Notes: a model not told the origin generated them from the sequence alone. Positions 38,593-47,687 are shown, counted from the stretch's first letter. The stretch is DNA of 64,000 nucleotides from an uncultured Bacteroidia bacterium (GCA_902778105.1 CACYWN010000008.1:39487-103486), one strand, 5' to 3'. Made by a program: numbers and translations.

Positions 38593-38700
38593 TTGTCATT
38601 CCGAGCGGAGCGGCTCGTTCCGAGCGAAGCCTTGTCGTTCCGAGCGAAGCCTTGTCATTCCGAGCGGAACCTTGTCATTCCGAGCGAAGCGAAGGAATCT
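38593..38700 (+). repeat. Tandem cluster of TCATTCCGAGCGAAGC-type units
   Basis: Five imperfect units of about 20 nt, all in one orientation, with variants at the third C/T (GTCATTCC, CTCGTTCC, TGTCGTTCC). The last unit ends GAAGGAATCT, as the copy at 34735-34762 does (AAAGAATCT). It begins 8 nt after the hypD stop. Confidence 0.85.
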
Positions 38701-38711
38701 GAAACGAATTC

Positions 38712-38843
38712 GGGCACGGTCTGTTTTTTAACGACAGACCGTGCCCTTTGTTTCCGCCCTGGAGATACATGAAAGGCCGATTCGGTGGGCAAGGTCTGCC
38801 GCCCAAAAGCAGGCCTTGCCCAAAACCACCGCAGACCTTGCCC
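38712..38843 (+). repeat. REP-like composite repeat, copy A
   Basis: Palindrome 1 (GGGCACGGTCTG ... CAGACCGTGCCC, 38712-38746), a 40-nt spacer, palindrome 2 (GGGCAAGGTCTG ... CAGGCCTTGCCC, 38787-38821) and a single arm CAGACCTTGCCC (38832-38843). The same order recurs in copies B and C on the same strand. Confidence 0.9.
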
Positions 38844-39071
38844 GCGTACGAAATTACGGAAGAGGGATGGGGAGTTTGGGAAGAGGGAGACCGATACCGA
38901 TCCTTTTGGTCAGCATCTCTATGGCCACATTGACTTGTTCGGATACCATTTTCGTCCTGGAGAAGATACTTCAGACTCCTCGATAGTAAAACGAAACTGT
39001 CAAGACTTCTTTCCCTTGCCGGAACTGTCCTGGAAATATAAGCCACCACGTCACCGGACCACCGGACCACC

Positions 39072-39247
39072 GGGCAAGGCCTGTCGTTCTTTAGGACAAG
39101 GTCTGTCAAAGACTTGGGCATGGTCTGTTTTTGGGCGACAGACCGTGCCCGTGCATTCTGCCCTGTAAGCGCCTGAGAGGTCGATTACGTGGGCAAGGTC
39201 TGTCGCCCAAAAGCAGGCCTTGCCCAAAACCACCGCAGACCTTGCCC
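39072..39247 (+). repeat. REP-like composite repeat, copy B
   Basis: Two extra single arms (39072-39083, 39094-39105) come first, then palindrome 1 (39116-39150), palindrome 2 (39191-39225) and the terminal arm (39236-39247). The 39248-39477 stretch up to the RAYT promoter holds only degenerate traces of the repeat and GGCGGCC motifs. Confidence 0.9.
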
Positions 39248-39477
39248 CAAACCACTATAGACTTTGCTCGTACGCTCTGCAGAACTCGAGAAGGAGATGT
39301 GGCGGACCTGAGGTGTCGACGAAAACGGTTCCGGCGGCCTTTTCGGCGGCCTTTATTGACACGGGTGGCGCCGCATCCCCGGGTTTGGGTGAAGGGATAA
39401 ATCAACGGAATCATTAAAAAGCATACTGAAACAACACAAATTGACGCTGGAGAATTGCTTTTCTGAGGGGTAAGGCG

Positions 39478-39485
39478 TATGTTTG
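39478..39485 (+). promoter_or_regulatory. Bacteroidales -7 box for the RAYT gene
   Basis: TATGTTTG matches TAnnTTTG, 34 nt before the RAYT ATG. An ATTG at 39454-39457 gives a 20-nt spacing to a possible -33 box. Confidence 0.5.
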
Positions 39486-39519
39486 CCGGGAAGGCGGGCT
39501 TTTTCCCCCTTGAGTAAAA

Positions 39520-40431
39520 ATGGAGCGAAGTGTTGTGCGGAAACTGCCTGACGGGAGTGTCAGGCGCGTGGAGCCTTATCACGTATGCGTGAAAGGGCTT
39601 GAGGATGCGGTCCTGTGCCGGGATGCGGAGGATTATGATGTGATGGTGAAGACGTTGGCGGTGTGTGCGTGGAGGAACAATGTGATCATCATTACCTATA
39701 ACGTTGTTTCCAACCATAGCCATACGGCGGTGCTCTCGCTCCGCCAGGAAGAGGCGAAGGCCTTCGGCGAGGATTGTAAGAAGGTGTATTCGATGTATTT
39801 CCGGCGGAAGTACAACGAGGAAGGAGTCCTCCGGCGGGTGGAGGTGAAGGCACTATGGCTGGACAATCCGTTTTATCTGCGGAACACCTTGGCGTATATT
39901 CCCCGCAACGCCCTGGACAACGGTTGTGACATTGCCGATTATCCCTGGTCCGGACACCGGGCGATGTTTCGAAGGGACTGTCCTTCGGGACGGCCGGTAT
40001 CGGCCCTCACAAAAAGGGAGCGCAGGGAACTGCTTCATACGGGGGATTCGCTGAAAGGTGTACCCTGGCTTTTGGACGGAGAGGGGCGCCTGATCTCCTA
40101 TAGCATCTGCGACTACGCCTACCTTGAACAGACCTTTGACGGGGATCCGGCTTTTTACCTGAGAATTATCGGCAGTCTCAATGTCGCCGAAATGCGGTAC
40201 CTTTTGGAAGAAAAACCATACCTCCGCCTGCCGGACTCGGAATTCTATAAAATGGTGGAGGAGGTGAGTGAACGCTGGTTCAAGACCGGCCTCTCCACGC
40301 TCTCGCTGGAACGCAAGATCCGCCTTCTCCCCTACATCTACCGCACCTCGAAGACGACGATTCCCCAGCTCGCCCGTGTCTTCGGCCTCAGCCGCGACCG
40401 CGTCGCCTCCACCCTGGGCAAGGCCAAATGA
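39520..40431 (+). CDS. REP-associated tyrosine transposase (RAYT, Y1 HUH family)
   Basis: 303 residues. The N-terminal half is the IS200/REP-transposase fold: PYHVCVKGLEDAVLCRD, the HUH-like pair in VSNHSHTAVLSL and the catalytic-tyrosine helix motif LAYIPRNALDNG, followed by DYPWSGHRAMF, which is very characteristic of RAYTs. The C-terminal half ends in a helix-turn-helix (TIPQLARVFGLSRDRVASTL), as in many RAYTs. RAYTs are thought to recognise and spread REP palindromes. This one is flanked by two composite repeats on its left (38712-38843, 39072-39247) and one on its right (40466-40663), which are its probable substrates. It carries its own promoter and separates hypD from its activase. The frame is intact. 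Confidence 0.9.
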   Translation: MERSVVRKLPDGSVRRVEPYHVCVKGLEDAVLCRDAEDYDVMVKTLAVCAWRNNVIIITYNVVSNHSHTAVLSLRQEEAKAFGEDCKKVYSMYFRRKYNEEGVLRRVEVKALWLDNPFYLRNTLAYIPRNALDNGCDIADYPWSGHRAMFRRDCPSGRPVSALTKRERRELLHTGDSLKGVPWLLDGEGRLISYSICDYAYLEQTFDGDPAFYLRIIGSLNVAEMRYLLEEKPYLRLPDSEFYKMVEEVSERWFKTGLSTLSLERKIRLLPYIYRTSKTTIPQLARVFGLSRDRVASTLGKAK

Positions 40432-40465
40432 GCCCATGGCAAGCCCCGCGAGGTTCGGGGCCATC

Positions 40466-40663
40466 GGCCAAGGTCTGTTGCTCTTATGGGCTAGGTCTGT
40501 CATCCTTCTGGCCAAGGTCTGCCAAATAATTGGGCACGGTTTGTTTTTCAGTAACAGACCGTGCCCATGCTTTATGCCCTGGAAGTACCTGAGAGGCCGA
40601 TTCAGTGGGCAAGGTCTGCCGTCCAAAAACAAGCCTTGCCCAAAACCACCGCAGACCTTGCCC
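40466..40663 (+). repeat. REP-like composite repeat, copy C
   Basis: Three single arms (40466-40477, 40488-40499, 40510-40521) precede palindrome 1 (40532-40566), palindrome 2 (40607-40641) and the terminal arm (40652-40663). It starts 35 nt after the RAYT stop and ends 30 nt before the activase stop. Confidence 0.9.
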
Positions 40664-40692
40664 GTACACAGATCTCTCCTGAAACGGAGAAC

Positions 40693-41619
40693 TTACCCCC
40701 CGATCGTGACAGTGAGGCCAGCGTCGGTGAACTGGCGGAGGCAGCGGTCCTGGTCGTCCTTGGAGGGGGCGGAGAGGGAGAGGCCGTCGGGGTTATAGAC
40801 CGTGCCCAGGCGTTCGTGCTTGCCTTTGCCGATGTCGTGGTAGGGAAGGAGGTCCACCTGGTCGGGCTTGCGGTCCAGGGAACAGAGGAAGGCGGCGGTG
40901 GCGGCGATGTTGGCCTCGGAGGCGTTGACCTCGGCGATAAGGGGGATGCGGATGCGGTAGGGGTGGCCTTCGGGGGCCGCGGGGCTGAACGAGGCGATCA
41001 TGCGCAAGTTCTGCAGGATCAGTTCATTCGGGACGCCGGTGTAATGCCGGTGCACCTCGGAGTCCATGGCTTTCAGGTCCACGAGGAACAGTTCGCACGC
41101 GGCGGCGACGGAACGGACGACCTCCGGAGCGGCGAAAAGGGTGGTGTCCACGGCGCGGTGGAAGCCCCGCCGGCCCAGTTCCTGAAGCAGTTCCAGGGTG
41201 TACGAGGGGTGCAGCAGCGGTTCGCCGCCGCTGAGCGTGACACCGCCGCCGGAGTCCGTCATGACCCCGCGCTCCTTTTCCACTTCGGCCATCAGGTCGT
41301 CCAGGGCCCATTCGCGGCCGCAGATTTCCATGGCGAGGGCGGGGCAGGCTTCGGCACAGGCACCGCACAGGCGGCACGGCCGCCCGGTAGGCTTGATTCC
41401 GTCCGGGGTGAGCATCAGGGCGCCTTCCGGACAGGCCTCCACGCAGGAGGAGCAGCCGATGCATTTCACTTTCTTATAGAGTCTTTGCTTGCCGGAAGAC
41501 CAGCTTTCCGGGTTGTGGCACCATACGCAGCGGAGCGGGCACCCCTTCAGGAAAAGGGTGGTCCGGATCCCGGGGCCGTCGTGGATGGCGTATCGTTTGA
41601 TGTCAAATATCAGAGCCAT
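40693..41619 (-). CDS. Glycyl-radical enzyme activase (radical SAM), probable HypD activase
   Basis: 308 residues from the ATG at 41619; a longer frame to 41670 would start inside the divergent promoter region, and MALIFDIKRYAIHDGPGIRT is the classical N-terminus. The radical SAM cluster motif is CPLRCVWC (CxxxCxxC). Two further ferredoxin-type clusters follow: CIGCSSCVEACP and CRLCGACAEACP, as in activases of HypD and glycerol/choline dehydratases but unlike the smaller PFL activase. GGGVTLSGGEPLLHP is the GGE/SAM-binding motif. It would use S-adenosylmethionine to place the glycyl radical on G774 of the enzyme at 36186-38585. Its tail-to-tail position across 2.1 kb of RAYT/REP DNA suggests that the pair was split by insertion. 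Confidence 0.92.
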   Translation of the reverse strand: MALIFDIKRYAIHDGPGIRTTLFLKGCPLRCVWCHNPESWSSGKQRLYKKVKCIGCSSCVEACPEGALMLTPDGIKPTGRPCRLCGACAEACPALAMEICGREWALDDLMAEVEKERGVMTDSGGGVTLSGGEPLLHPSYTLELLQELGRRGFHRAVDTTLFAAPEVVRSVAAACELFLVDLKAMDSEVHRHYTGVPNELILQNLRMIASFSPAAPEGHPYRIRIPLIAEVNASEANIAATAAFLCSLDRKPDQVDLLPYHDIGKGKHERLGTVYNPDGLSLSAPSKDDQDRCLRQFTDAGLTVTIGG

Positions 41620-41643
41620 GTTGCGAATATACGGAAAAATGCC

Positions 41644-41651
41644 TATCTTTG
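41644..41651 (+). promoter_or_regulatory. Bacteroidales -7 box for the S9 peptidase
   Basis: TATCTTTG matches TAnnTTTG, 17 nt before the ATG at 41669. The 49-nt gap is shared with the leftward activase, for which only a weak box (TATATTCG on the minus strand) is seen. Confidence 0.6.
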
Positions 41652-41668
41652 GAAACAAAGGTTTGATC

Positions 41669-43678
41669 ATGCATCGATTTTTCTCTCATGCTCTCCTTGC
41701 TGCCGCCCTGCTTGCGAGCCCTTCGGCCTGGGGACAGCGTACCGTCACCTTGGATGATTTCCTGAACGGTGAACGTGTCTCGGGAGTGGAACTCTCCCAC
41801 AACGGAACTTACGCCTTGGAGCATTTCACCGTCACCGACGGTCCTAAAACCCAGCACCACAGCATCGTGAAACGGCTTTCCGACGGTGCGCAGGTGGCCC
41901 GGTACGACTCCGTCCGCGTGGAGTGGATGCCCACGACGGAGGCGCTCCTCCTGCATCGCGGCGATTCGCTCGTCCGCATCGACCCGAATACCGGCACGAC
42001 CGCCGTCCTGGCCCGGAACCTGCCCAAGCGCAGCCGCATCTCGATGGCCCCGACGGAGGACTACCTGATCCTTTCCCGCACGAAAGTGGGCCCGAAGGAG
42101 GATCCGGACGTATTCCGCATCCTGGAACCGGAGGACCGGCAGCCGGGTTGGCGCGACCGCACCTATCTCGTGAAATGGGATCTTGCCACGGGCGACACGC
42201 TCGTCCTGGCCAAGGGTCGCTATTCCAGCCATCTGGAGGACATCTCCGCCGATGGCCGGCACATCCTCATCGCCAGCCCCCGCTCCCGTCTGGAGAAACG
42301 GCCTACGACGGTGGAGGATGTCGTTGTGATGGACGTGAACTCCGGCCAGGCCGATACCGTCTTCCATGACGCCGAATTCCTGGAGACGATGTGTTTCTCG
42401 CCCGACGGGAAGCAGCTCCTGGTCCGCGCTTCGCCCGAGGCCTTCGACCGCATCGGCGAGCACATCAAACCCGGACAGACCTCCAGCATGATCTTCCAGG
42501 TCCTGTACCGCGTGGACGCTGCGACCGGGAAAGTTACGCCGCTGACGGACCGCATTCCGCAGTCGGTCCATGATTTCGTATGGTCCCCGGACGACGGACA
42601 GGTGTATTTCATGGCGGAAGACCGTGACTATCAGGCCCTTTTCTCCCTAAATCCCAAGAACGGGAAGGTCACGAAGCTCCCCGTGAAGGAAGAGATGATC
42701 ACCGGATTCAGCGTCGAAAACGGGAAGCTCGCCTATGTGGGCGAGGGCGTTTCCAACTCCATGCGCTGCTGGCTCCTGGACGTGAAGAAGGGAACGAACA
42801 CCCTCCTGGAGGACTCCTCGAAAAAGATTCTCGAGGGCATCGAACTAGGTGAGGTCCATGACTGGAACTATACCCACAGCCGCGGCGAAACCATCTACGG
42901 CCGCTACTACCTTCCGCCGCACTTCGATCCGGCGAAAAAGTATCCGATGATCGTCAATTACTACGGCGGCTGCTCCCCGACGGGACGCAACTTCGAGAGC
43001 CGCTACCCGCATCATCTCTATGCCGCCCGCGGCTATATCGTGTATATCGTCCAGCCTTCCGGTGCGACGGGCTTCGGGCAGGAATTCGCCGCCCGCCACG
43101 TCAACACCTGGGGTGAAGGCGGGGCCGAGGACATCATCGAGGGCGTGGAGAAGTTCTGCCAGGAGCATCCTTTCGTGGACAAGGGCCGCATCGGCTGCAT
43201 CGGCGCCTCCTTCGGCGGTTTCATGTCGCAGTACCTCGTGATGAAGACGGACCTGTTTGCCACGGCGATCAGCCATGCCGGCATCTCCGACATCACCAGC
43301 TACTGGGGCGAGGGCTACTGGGGCTACTCCTACTGCGAAGTGTCCACGGCGAACAACTATCCCTGGCAGCCGGAGGCGCAGAAGATGATCCTGAGCCAGA
43401 GTCCGCTCTTCAACGCCGACAAGATCAATACGCCCATCCTCTTCCTCCACGGCATGTCCGACACGAATGTCCCCGTGGGTGAGAGCATCCAGCTGTACAC
43501 GGCCCTGAAACTCCTCGGGAAAGACACCTCCATGGTGCTCGTCAAGGACCAGGACCACCATATCCTGGAATACACCAAGCGCCAGAAGTGGCAGGACACC
43601 ATCTTCGCCTGGTTCGCCAAATACCTCAAGGACGATCCGTCCCTGTGGGACGCGATGTATCCGCCGGTGGAGCTCTGA
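41669..43678 (+). CDS. S9-family (prolyl oligopeptidase/DPP IV-like) serine peptidase
   Basis: 669 residues from the ATG at 41669, which opens a signal peptide (MHRFFSHALLAAALLASPSAWG). Residues about 40-385 are a beta-propeller that filters peptide substrates. About 400-669 is an alpha/beta-hydrolase with the nucleophile S514 in GCIGASFGGFM, D598 in GMSDTNVP and H630 in DQDHHILEYT. S9 enzymes cut short peptides, often after proline, which fits the Xaa-Pro aminopeptidase and HypD genes on its left. I see no clear double-Glu motif for the peptide N-terminus, so DPP IV activity is less certain than the S9 family call. It opens the rightward run that leads to the third SusC/SusD. Confidence 0.88.
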   Translation: MHRFFSHALLAAALLASPSAWGQRTVTLDDFLNGERVSGVELSHNGTYALEHFTVTDGPKTQHHSIVKRLSDGAQVARYDSVRVEWMPTTEALLLHRGDSLVRIDPNTGTTAVLARNLPKRSRISMAPTEDYLILSRTKVGPKEDPDVFRILEPEDRQPGWRDRTYLVKWDLATGDTLVLAKGRYSSHLEDISADGRHILIASPRSRLEKRPTTVEDVVVMDVNSGQADTVFHDAEFLETMCFSPDGKQLLVRASPEAFDRIGEHIKPGQTSSMIFQVLYRVDAATGKVTPLTDRIPQSVHDFVWSPDDGQVYFMAEDRDYQALFSLNPKNGKVTKLPVKEEMITGFSVENGKLAYVGEGVSNSMRCWLLDVKKGTNTLLEDSSKKILEGIELGEVHDWNYTHSRGETIYGRYYLPPHFDPAKKYPMIVNYYGGCSPTGRNFESRYPHHLYAARGYIVYIVQPSGATGFGQEFAARHVNTWGEGGAEDIIEGVEKFCQEHPFVDKGRIGCIGASFGGFMSQYLVMKTDLFATAISHAGISDITSYWGEGYWGYSYCEVSTANNYPWQPEAQKMILSQSPLFNADKINTPILFLHGMSDTNVPVGESIQLYTALKLLGKDTSMVLVKDQDHHILEYTKRQKWQDTIFAWFAKYLKDDPSLWDAMYPPVEL

Positions 43679-43734
43679 CCGTCCTTTCTGGTTTACTGTA
43701 CCGACAATCCATACAACACTAAAGAGAAACTATC

Positions 43735-44544
43735 ATGGTTTTAAAACGTCTTTCGACCGCATGGATGGCGGTTTCCCTCCTTCTATGCCTGTCCTGTCAG
43801 GAAAAGGTCAACGATCCCGGCAAGGAGGGGAAGGGAAACCAGAATCCGCAGGAACTGGTTGCCGTGCAGGGTTTCTATACCCTGGAGCACGAAGGGTTCA
43901 AGTTCAAGATCCGCGAGGAAGTGTATGCTTCCTCCGCCGCCCAGGACGCCATCGCCCACCTGAAGGAGGACCTGACGGAAATCAACGGCCTCATTCCGGA
44001 ATCGGCCCTGAAGGTCATGAAGAAGAATCCCATCTGGTTGGAGAAGGACCTGACCGACGGTGCCGCCTGGTACCATGCCAACCGGGACTGGCTGGCGGAG
44101 CAGTCGTTGAGCGATTCCCGCTACATGACCGCCAAATGGCATTGCGTGGAACTGTGCAACTATGTCCATTATGTCAGTTGGTCCGACCAGAACCAGCCCT
44201 ACATGGTTCTCCACGAGCTGTGCCATCTCTATCATGACCAGGCGCTTCCGGGCGGTTTCGAGAACCCCGACGTGAAGGCGGCGTACAATGCGGCCATGGC
44301 CGCCGGCAAGTACGTGAATACGGCCTACCGCCTCGACAAGAATACCGTCATCGAACACTACGACGACTATTATCACGCCAAGGTCTATGCCACGACCAAC
44401 CAGATGGAGTACTTCTCCGAGATCTGCGAGGCCTACTGGGGCGAGAACGACTATTATCCCTTCAACTACGACGACCTCAAGGAGTATGATCCGCAGGGCT
44501 TCGCCGTCATGGAGAAGGTCTGGGGAAAGCGCGAGAACAAGTAA
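43735..44544 (+). CDS. Small zincin lipoprotein (HELCH), paralogue of the one at 33865
   Basis: 269 residues; lipobox LLCLSC at residue 21. The core motif is MVLHELCHLYHDQA (H160, E161, H164). MEYFSEICEAYWG follows about 70 residues later and would carry the third ligand, and FNYDDLKEYDPQGF closes the domain. This is the same layout as in the protein at 33865-34734, but the middle parts differ. The residues before the motif (KWHCVELCNYVHYVS) form the edge strand. I do not recognise a named family. It lies between an S9 peptidase and a SusC/SusD pair and was probably made with them, 35 nt before susC. A surface or periplasmic endopeptidase is the likely role. Confidence 0.68.
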   Translation: MVLKRLSTAWMAVSLLLCLSCQEKVNDPGKEGKGNQNPQELVAVQGFYTLEHEGFKFKIREEVYASSAAQDAIAHLKEDLTEINGLIPESALKVMKKNPIWLEKDLTDGAAWYHANRDWLAEQSLSDSRYMTAKWHCVELCNYVHYVSWSDQNQPYMVLHELCHLYHDQALPGGFENPDVKAAYNAAMAAGKYVNTAYRLDKNTVIEHYDDYYHAKVYATTNQMEYFSEICEAYWGENDYYPFNYDDLKEYDPQGFAVMEKVWGKRENK

Positions 44545-44579
44545 TCCATACACTATAAACCCTTAAAACTTCCAGCCCA

Positions 44580-47500
44580 ATGAAAAAGATGAAGATCTTA
44601 TTCACTGCCTTGGTATGCCTGGTGGCCACGCTCGCCGCCTCCGCACAGAACATCGACGTGCGGGGAACGGTGAAGGATGCCGCCGGAAATCCTGTGGTGG
44701 GCGCGGGTATCGTACTCCGCGGCAACAACAGGGTGTATACCATGAGCGATGCTGCAGGTTCGTTCCACCTTTCGGTCCCGCAGGACGGGGCCCTGGTCGT
44801 GACGTGCCTGGGGTATCAGGAACAGACGGTTTCCGTCGGCGGTCGCCGGGTCATCGACATCGTCCTCGTGGATGACAGCCAGATGCTCGACGAGACTATC
44901 GTCGTGGCCTACGGTACCGCTTCCAAGTCTTCCTTCACCGGTTCCGCGACCGTCGTGAAAAAGGAGGACATCCAGAAGATCGCGACGTCCAACGTGACCC
45001 AGGCCCTTCAGGGTCTCAGCGCGGGCGTCCAGGTCATCAACTCCAGCGGCCAGCCGGGTGACGGCGGATCCATCAACATCCGCGGTATCGGCTCCATGAA
45101 TGCCTCCAGCTCCCCGCTGTACGTGGTGGACGGGGTGGCCTATTCCGGCTACATCAACGCCATCTCCTCCAGCGACATCGAGTCCATGACCGTCCTGAAG
45201 GATGCGGCGGCGACCTCCCTGTACGGCTCCCGCGCCGCGAACGGCGTCATCGTGATCACCACGAAGAAGGGCCAGAGTGAAGATGGCAGGATTTCCTTCC
45301 GCTCCAACCTGGGCTTCGCCTCCATGGCCGTTCCGCTGCCCCGCCAGCTGGCTCCGACCGAGTACGCGTGGATGGCCTGGCAGGGCCTGTACAACGCGGC
45401 CATCGACGGTGGCAACACCCCGGCCGAGGCCGGTACCATCGCGGCGAACAACCTCGCGAACGAACTCAAGATCGTCCCCTGGAATACGCGTAATATCATC
45501 GATTCGACCGGCAAGCTCCTGGTCTCCGACGACGACCTCCTGTGGTACGGTGACTGGCGCGGCGAAATGCTCCAGGTCCGTCCCCGTCAGGAATACAACG
45601 TGGACCTGAGCGGCCGCAAGGGCGACACGAACTACTATTTCTCCGGCGGCTACCTGAACGACAAGGGTATCTTCACCACCCAGCAGTTCGAGCGTATCTC
45701 CGGCCGTGCCAATGTGTCCACGCACGTGAAGAAGTGGCTGGAAGTGGGTACCAACACCTCCTTCTCCCACTCCTATACCGACGCCCCCGCCGGCGACTCC
45801 GTGGTGTGGTTCCTCCGCACGGTTCCTTCCACCTTCAATATCTGGCAGTATGACTACGCGAAGGGCGGCTATGCCACCGACGCGAACGGCGACTACATCT
45901 ACGAGTACGGCTCCGACCGTCCCAACTGGTCCGGCTGGAACATGCTGGCCGATGCGGCCTACAACAAGTACGTCACCAATGTGGACCAGATTTCCACCCG
46001 TAACTTCGCCGAGATCACCTTCATCCCCAACCTGACCTTCCGCAGCACCGTGTCCATCGACTACTACATCACCAAGTACGACGGTTACGGCAGCGCCGAG
46101 CACGGCTACTCCGCCGGTGAAGGCGGCAACGCGCAGAAATCCTACGACCGCAACGTCGCCACCACCTGGACGAACATCCTGTCCTGGAATCCGAAGTTCG
46201 GCGACCACAGCATCGGTGTGATGCTGGGCCAGGAGAGCTACAGCCGCAATGTGGCAGGCGTCTCCGCCGGGCGCAAGGGCTTCCCCTTCGGCGGCCTCTA
46301 CGAACTGAGTTCCGCGGCCGAGCCGGACTATTCCAGCTCCTACGTGGACAACTACCGGCTCCTGTCCCTGTTCAGCCGCGTGGAGTACAACTACGCCGAC
46401 AAGTACTACGTCTCCGGCTCGGTCCGTACCGACGGTTCCTCCAAGTTCTCGCCCATCTCCCGCTGGGGTACCTTCTGGAGTGCCGGCGCTTCCTGGAGAA
46501 TCAACAACGAGGACTTCATGCGCGGAGCCACCTGGATCGACAACCTCAAGCTCAAGGCCAGCTACGGCGCCGTGGGTAACGACAACCTGTCCTCCTGGTA
46601 CTGCTACCAGGGCCTGTACGCCGCCGGTTACAACGACCTCTCGAACGCGGGTGTGGTGATCTCCCGTCTCCCCAACGAGACCCTCAAGTGGGAGACCAAC
46701 CTCCAGTTCAACACGGGTATCGACTTCTCCCTGTTCCGCCGCCTCTCCGGTTCCATCGAGTACTTCGACCGCAAGTCCAAGGACCTGCTGTTCACCATGC
46801 CGATGGCCCTTTCCACCGGTTTCTCCGGTATTGACCGCAACATCGGCGACGTGAAGAACTACGGTGTGGAAGCCACCCTCGACTGGGCGGTCGTGAACCG
46901 GGACTTCTTCAAGTGGAACATGAACTTCAACGCCACCCACTACCGCAACGTGATCACCTCCCTTCCGCAGAAGGAGATGAACGCGGGCGTGTTCAAATGG
47001 CGCGAAGGCCGGAGCCGCTACGACTACTGGGGTCCGGAATACGCCGGCGTGAACCCGGCCAACGGTAACGACCAGTACTGGATGAACATCTACGACGTCG
47101 ATGCCGACGGCAACAGTGTCGTCGTGGACCGGGTTGTGACGGAAAGCACGTCCGACATCCAGGGAGACGAGCAAAAGAAGTATCTCGGCAGCTCCATCCC
47201 GGATGTGTTCGGCGGTTTCACCAACACCTTCCAGATCGGCGGCGTGGACCTCTCCGTGATGCTCTACTACTCGATCGGCGGCCTGATGTACGACACCGAC
47301 TACTCCCAGATGGCGGCCTACCGCCAGGGCTTCCAGCTCCATCCGGACCTGATGAACGCCTGGACGCCGGAGAACCCGACCTCCACCATTCCGAGAATCA
47401 ACCGGAACACAGTGGACGTGTTCTCCACCAAGTACCTGTTTGACAATACCTTCCTCCGCCTGAGGAACGTGACGCTGGGCTATACCTTCCCGAAGCGTCT

Positions 47501-47675
47501 GATGAACAAGGTGGGCATCGACGTACTCCGTCTCTATGTACAGGGGGACAACCTCCTGACCTTCGGCAGCGCCGCCAAGCGCGGCACCGATCCCGAGCAG
47601 AGCGTCTCCGGTACCACGAGCAACCGTTTCCCGACCACCAAGAATGTTTCCTTCGGCGTTCAGATCACTTTATAG
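44580..47675 (+). CDS. SusC-family TonB-dependent receptor
   Basis: 1031 residues; signal peptide MKKMKILFTALVCLVATLAA. CarboxypepD-like domain (VRGTVKDAAGNPVVGAGI), TonB-box region (LDETIVVAYGTASK), plug (NIRGIGSMNASSSPLYVVDG) and a 22-strand barrel ending VSFGVQITL. No C-terminal extension. It pairs with the SusD 12 nt downstream to form a surface importer. The neighbouring genes are peptidases (S9, zincin and S46) with no glycosidase nearby. The cargo may therefore be peptide or glycopeptide rather than free glycan, as known for the RagAB peptide importer of Porphyromonas gingivalis. Confidence 0.95.
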   Translation: MKKMKILFTALVCLVATLAASAQNIDVRGTVKDAAGNPVVGAGIVLRGNNRVYTMSDAAGSFHLSVPQDGALVVTCLGYQEQTVSVGGRRVIDIVLVDDSQMLDETIVVAYGTASKSSFTGSATVVKKEDIQKIATSNVTQALQGLSAGVQVINSSGQPGDGGSINIRGIGSMNASSSPLYVVDGVAYSGYINAISSSDIESMTVLKDAAATSLYGSRAANGVIVITTKKGQSEDGRISFRSNLGFASMAVPLPRQLAPTEYAWMAWQGLYNAAIDGGNTPAEAGTIAANNLANELKIVPWNTRNIIDSTGKLLVSDDDLLWYGDWRGEMLQVRPRQEYNVDLSGRKGDTNYYFSGGYLNDKGIFTTQQFERISGRANVSTHVKKWLEVGTNTSFSHSYTDAPAGDSVVWFLRTVPSTFNIWQYDYAKGGYATDANGDYIYEYGSDRPNWSGWNMLADAAYNKYVTNVDQISTRNFAEITFIPNLTFRSTVSIDYYITKYDGYGSAEHGYSAGEGGNAQKSYDRNVATTWTNILSWNPKFGDHSIGVMLGQESYSRNVAGVSAGRKGFPFGGLYELSSAAEPDYSSSYVDNYRLLSLFSRVEYNYADKYYVSGSVRTDGSSKFSPISRWGTFWSAGASWRINNEDFMRGATWIDNLKLKASYGAVGNDNLSSWYCYQGLYAAGYNDLSNAGVVISRLPNETLKWETNLQFNTGIDFSLFRRLSGSIEYFDRKSKDLLFTMPMALSTGFSGIDRNIGDVKNYGVEATLDWAVVNRDFFKWNMNFNATHYRNVITSLPQKEMNAGVFKWREGRSRYDYWGPEYAGVNPANGNDQYWMNIYDVDADGNSVVVDRVVTESTSDIQGDEQKKYLGSSIPDVFGGFTNTFQIGGVDLSVMLYYSIGGLMYDTDYSQMAAYRQGFQLHPDLMNAWTPENPTSTIPRINRNTVDVFSTKYLFDNTFLRLRNVTLGYTFPKRLMNKVGIDVLRLYVQGDNLLTFGSAAKRGTDPEQSVSGTTSNRFPTTKNVSFGVQITL

Positions 47676-47687
47676 GAGGACCACAGC

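Noticed and set aside
38593-38700. CRISPR-like array
   Set aside because: Units are contiguous with no unique spacers, and no cas gene is near.
38675-39121. 148-codon minus-strand frame between REP copies, with a faint four-helix-bundle look
   Set aside because: It consists largely of translated REP palindromes (repeating RPCP and GFGQG words), and no family signature was found.
40561-41757. 398-codon plus-strand frame opposite the activase
   Set aside because: Antisense to the radical SAM gene, whose CxxxCxxC and ferredoxin motifs are intact; the plus frame reads through REP copy C.
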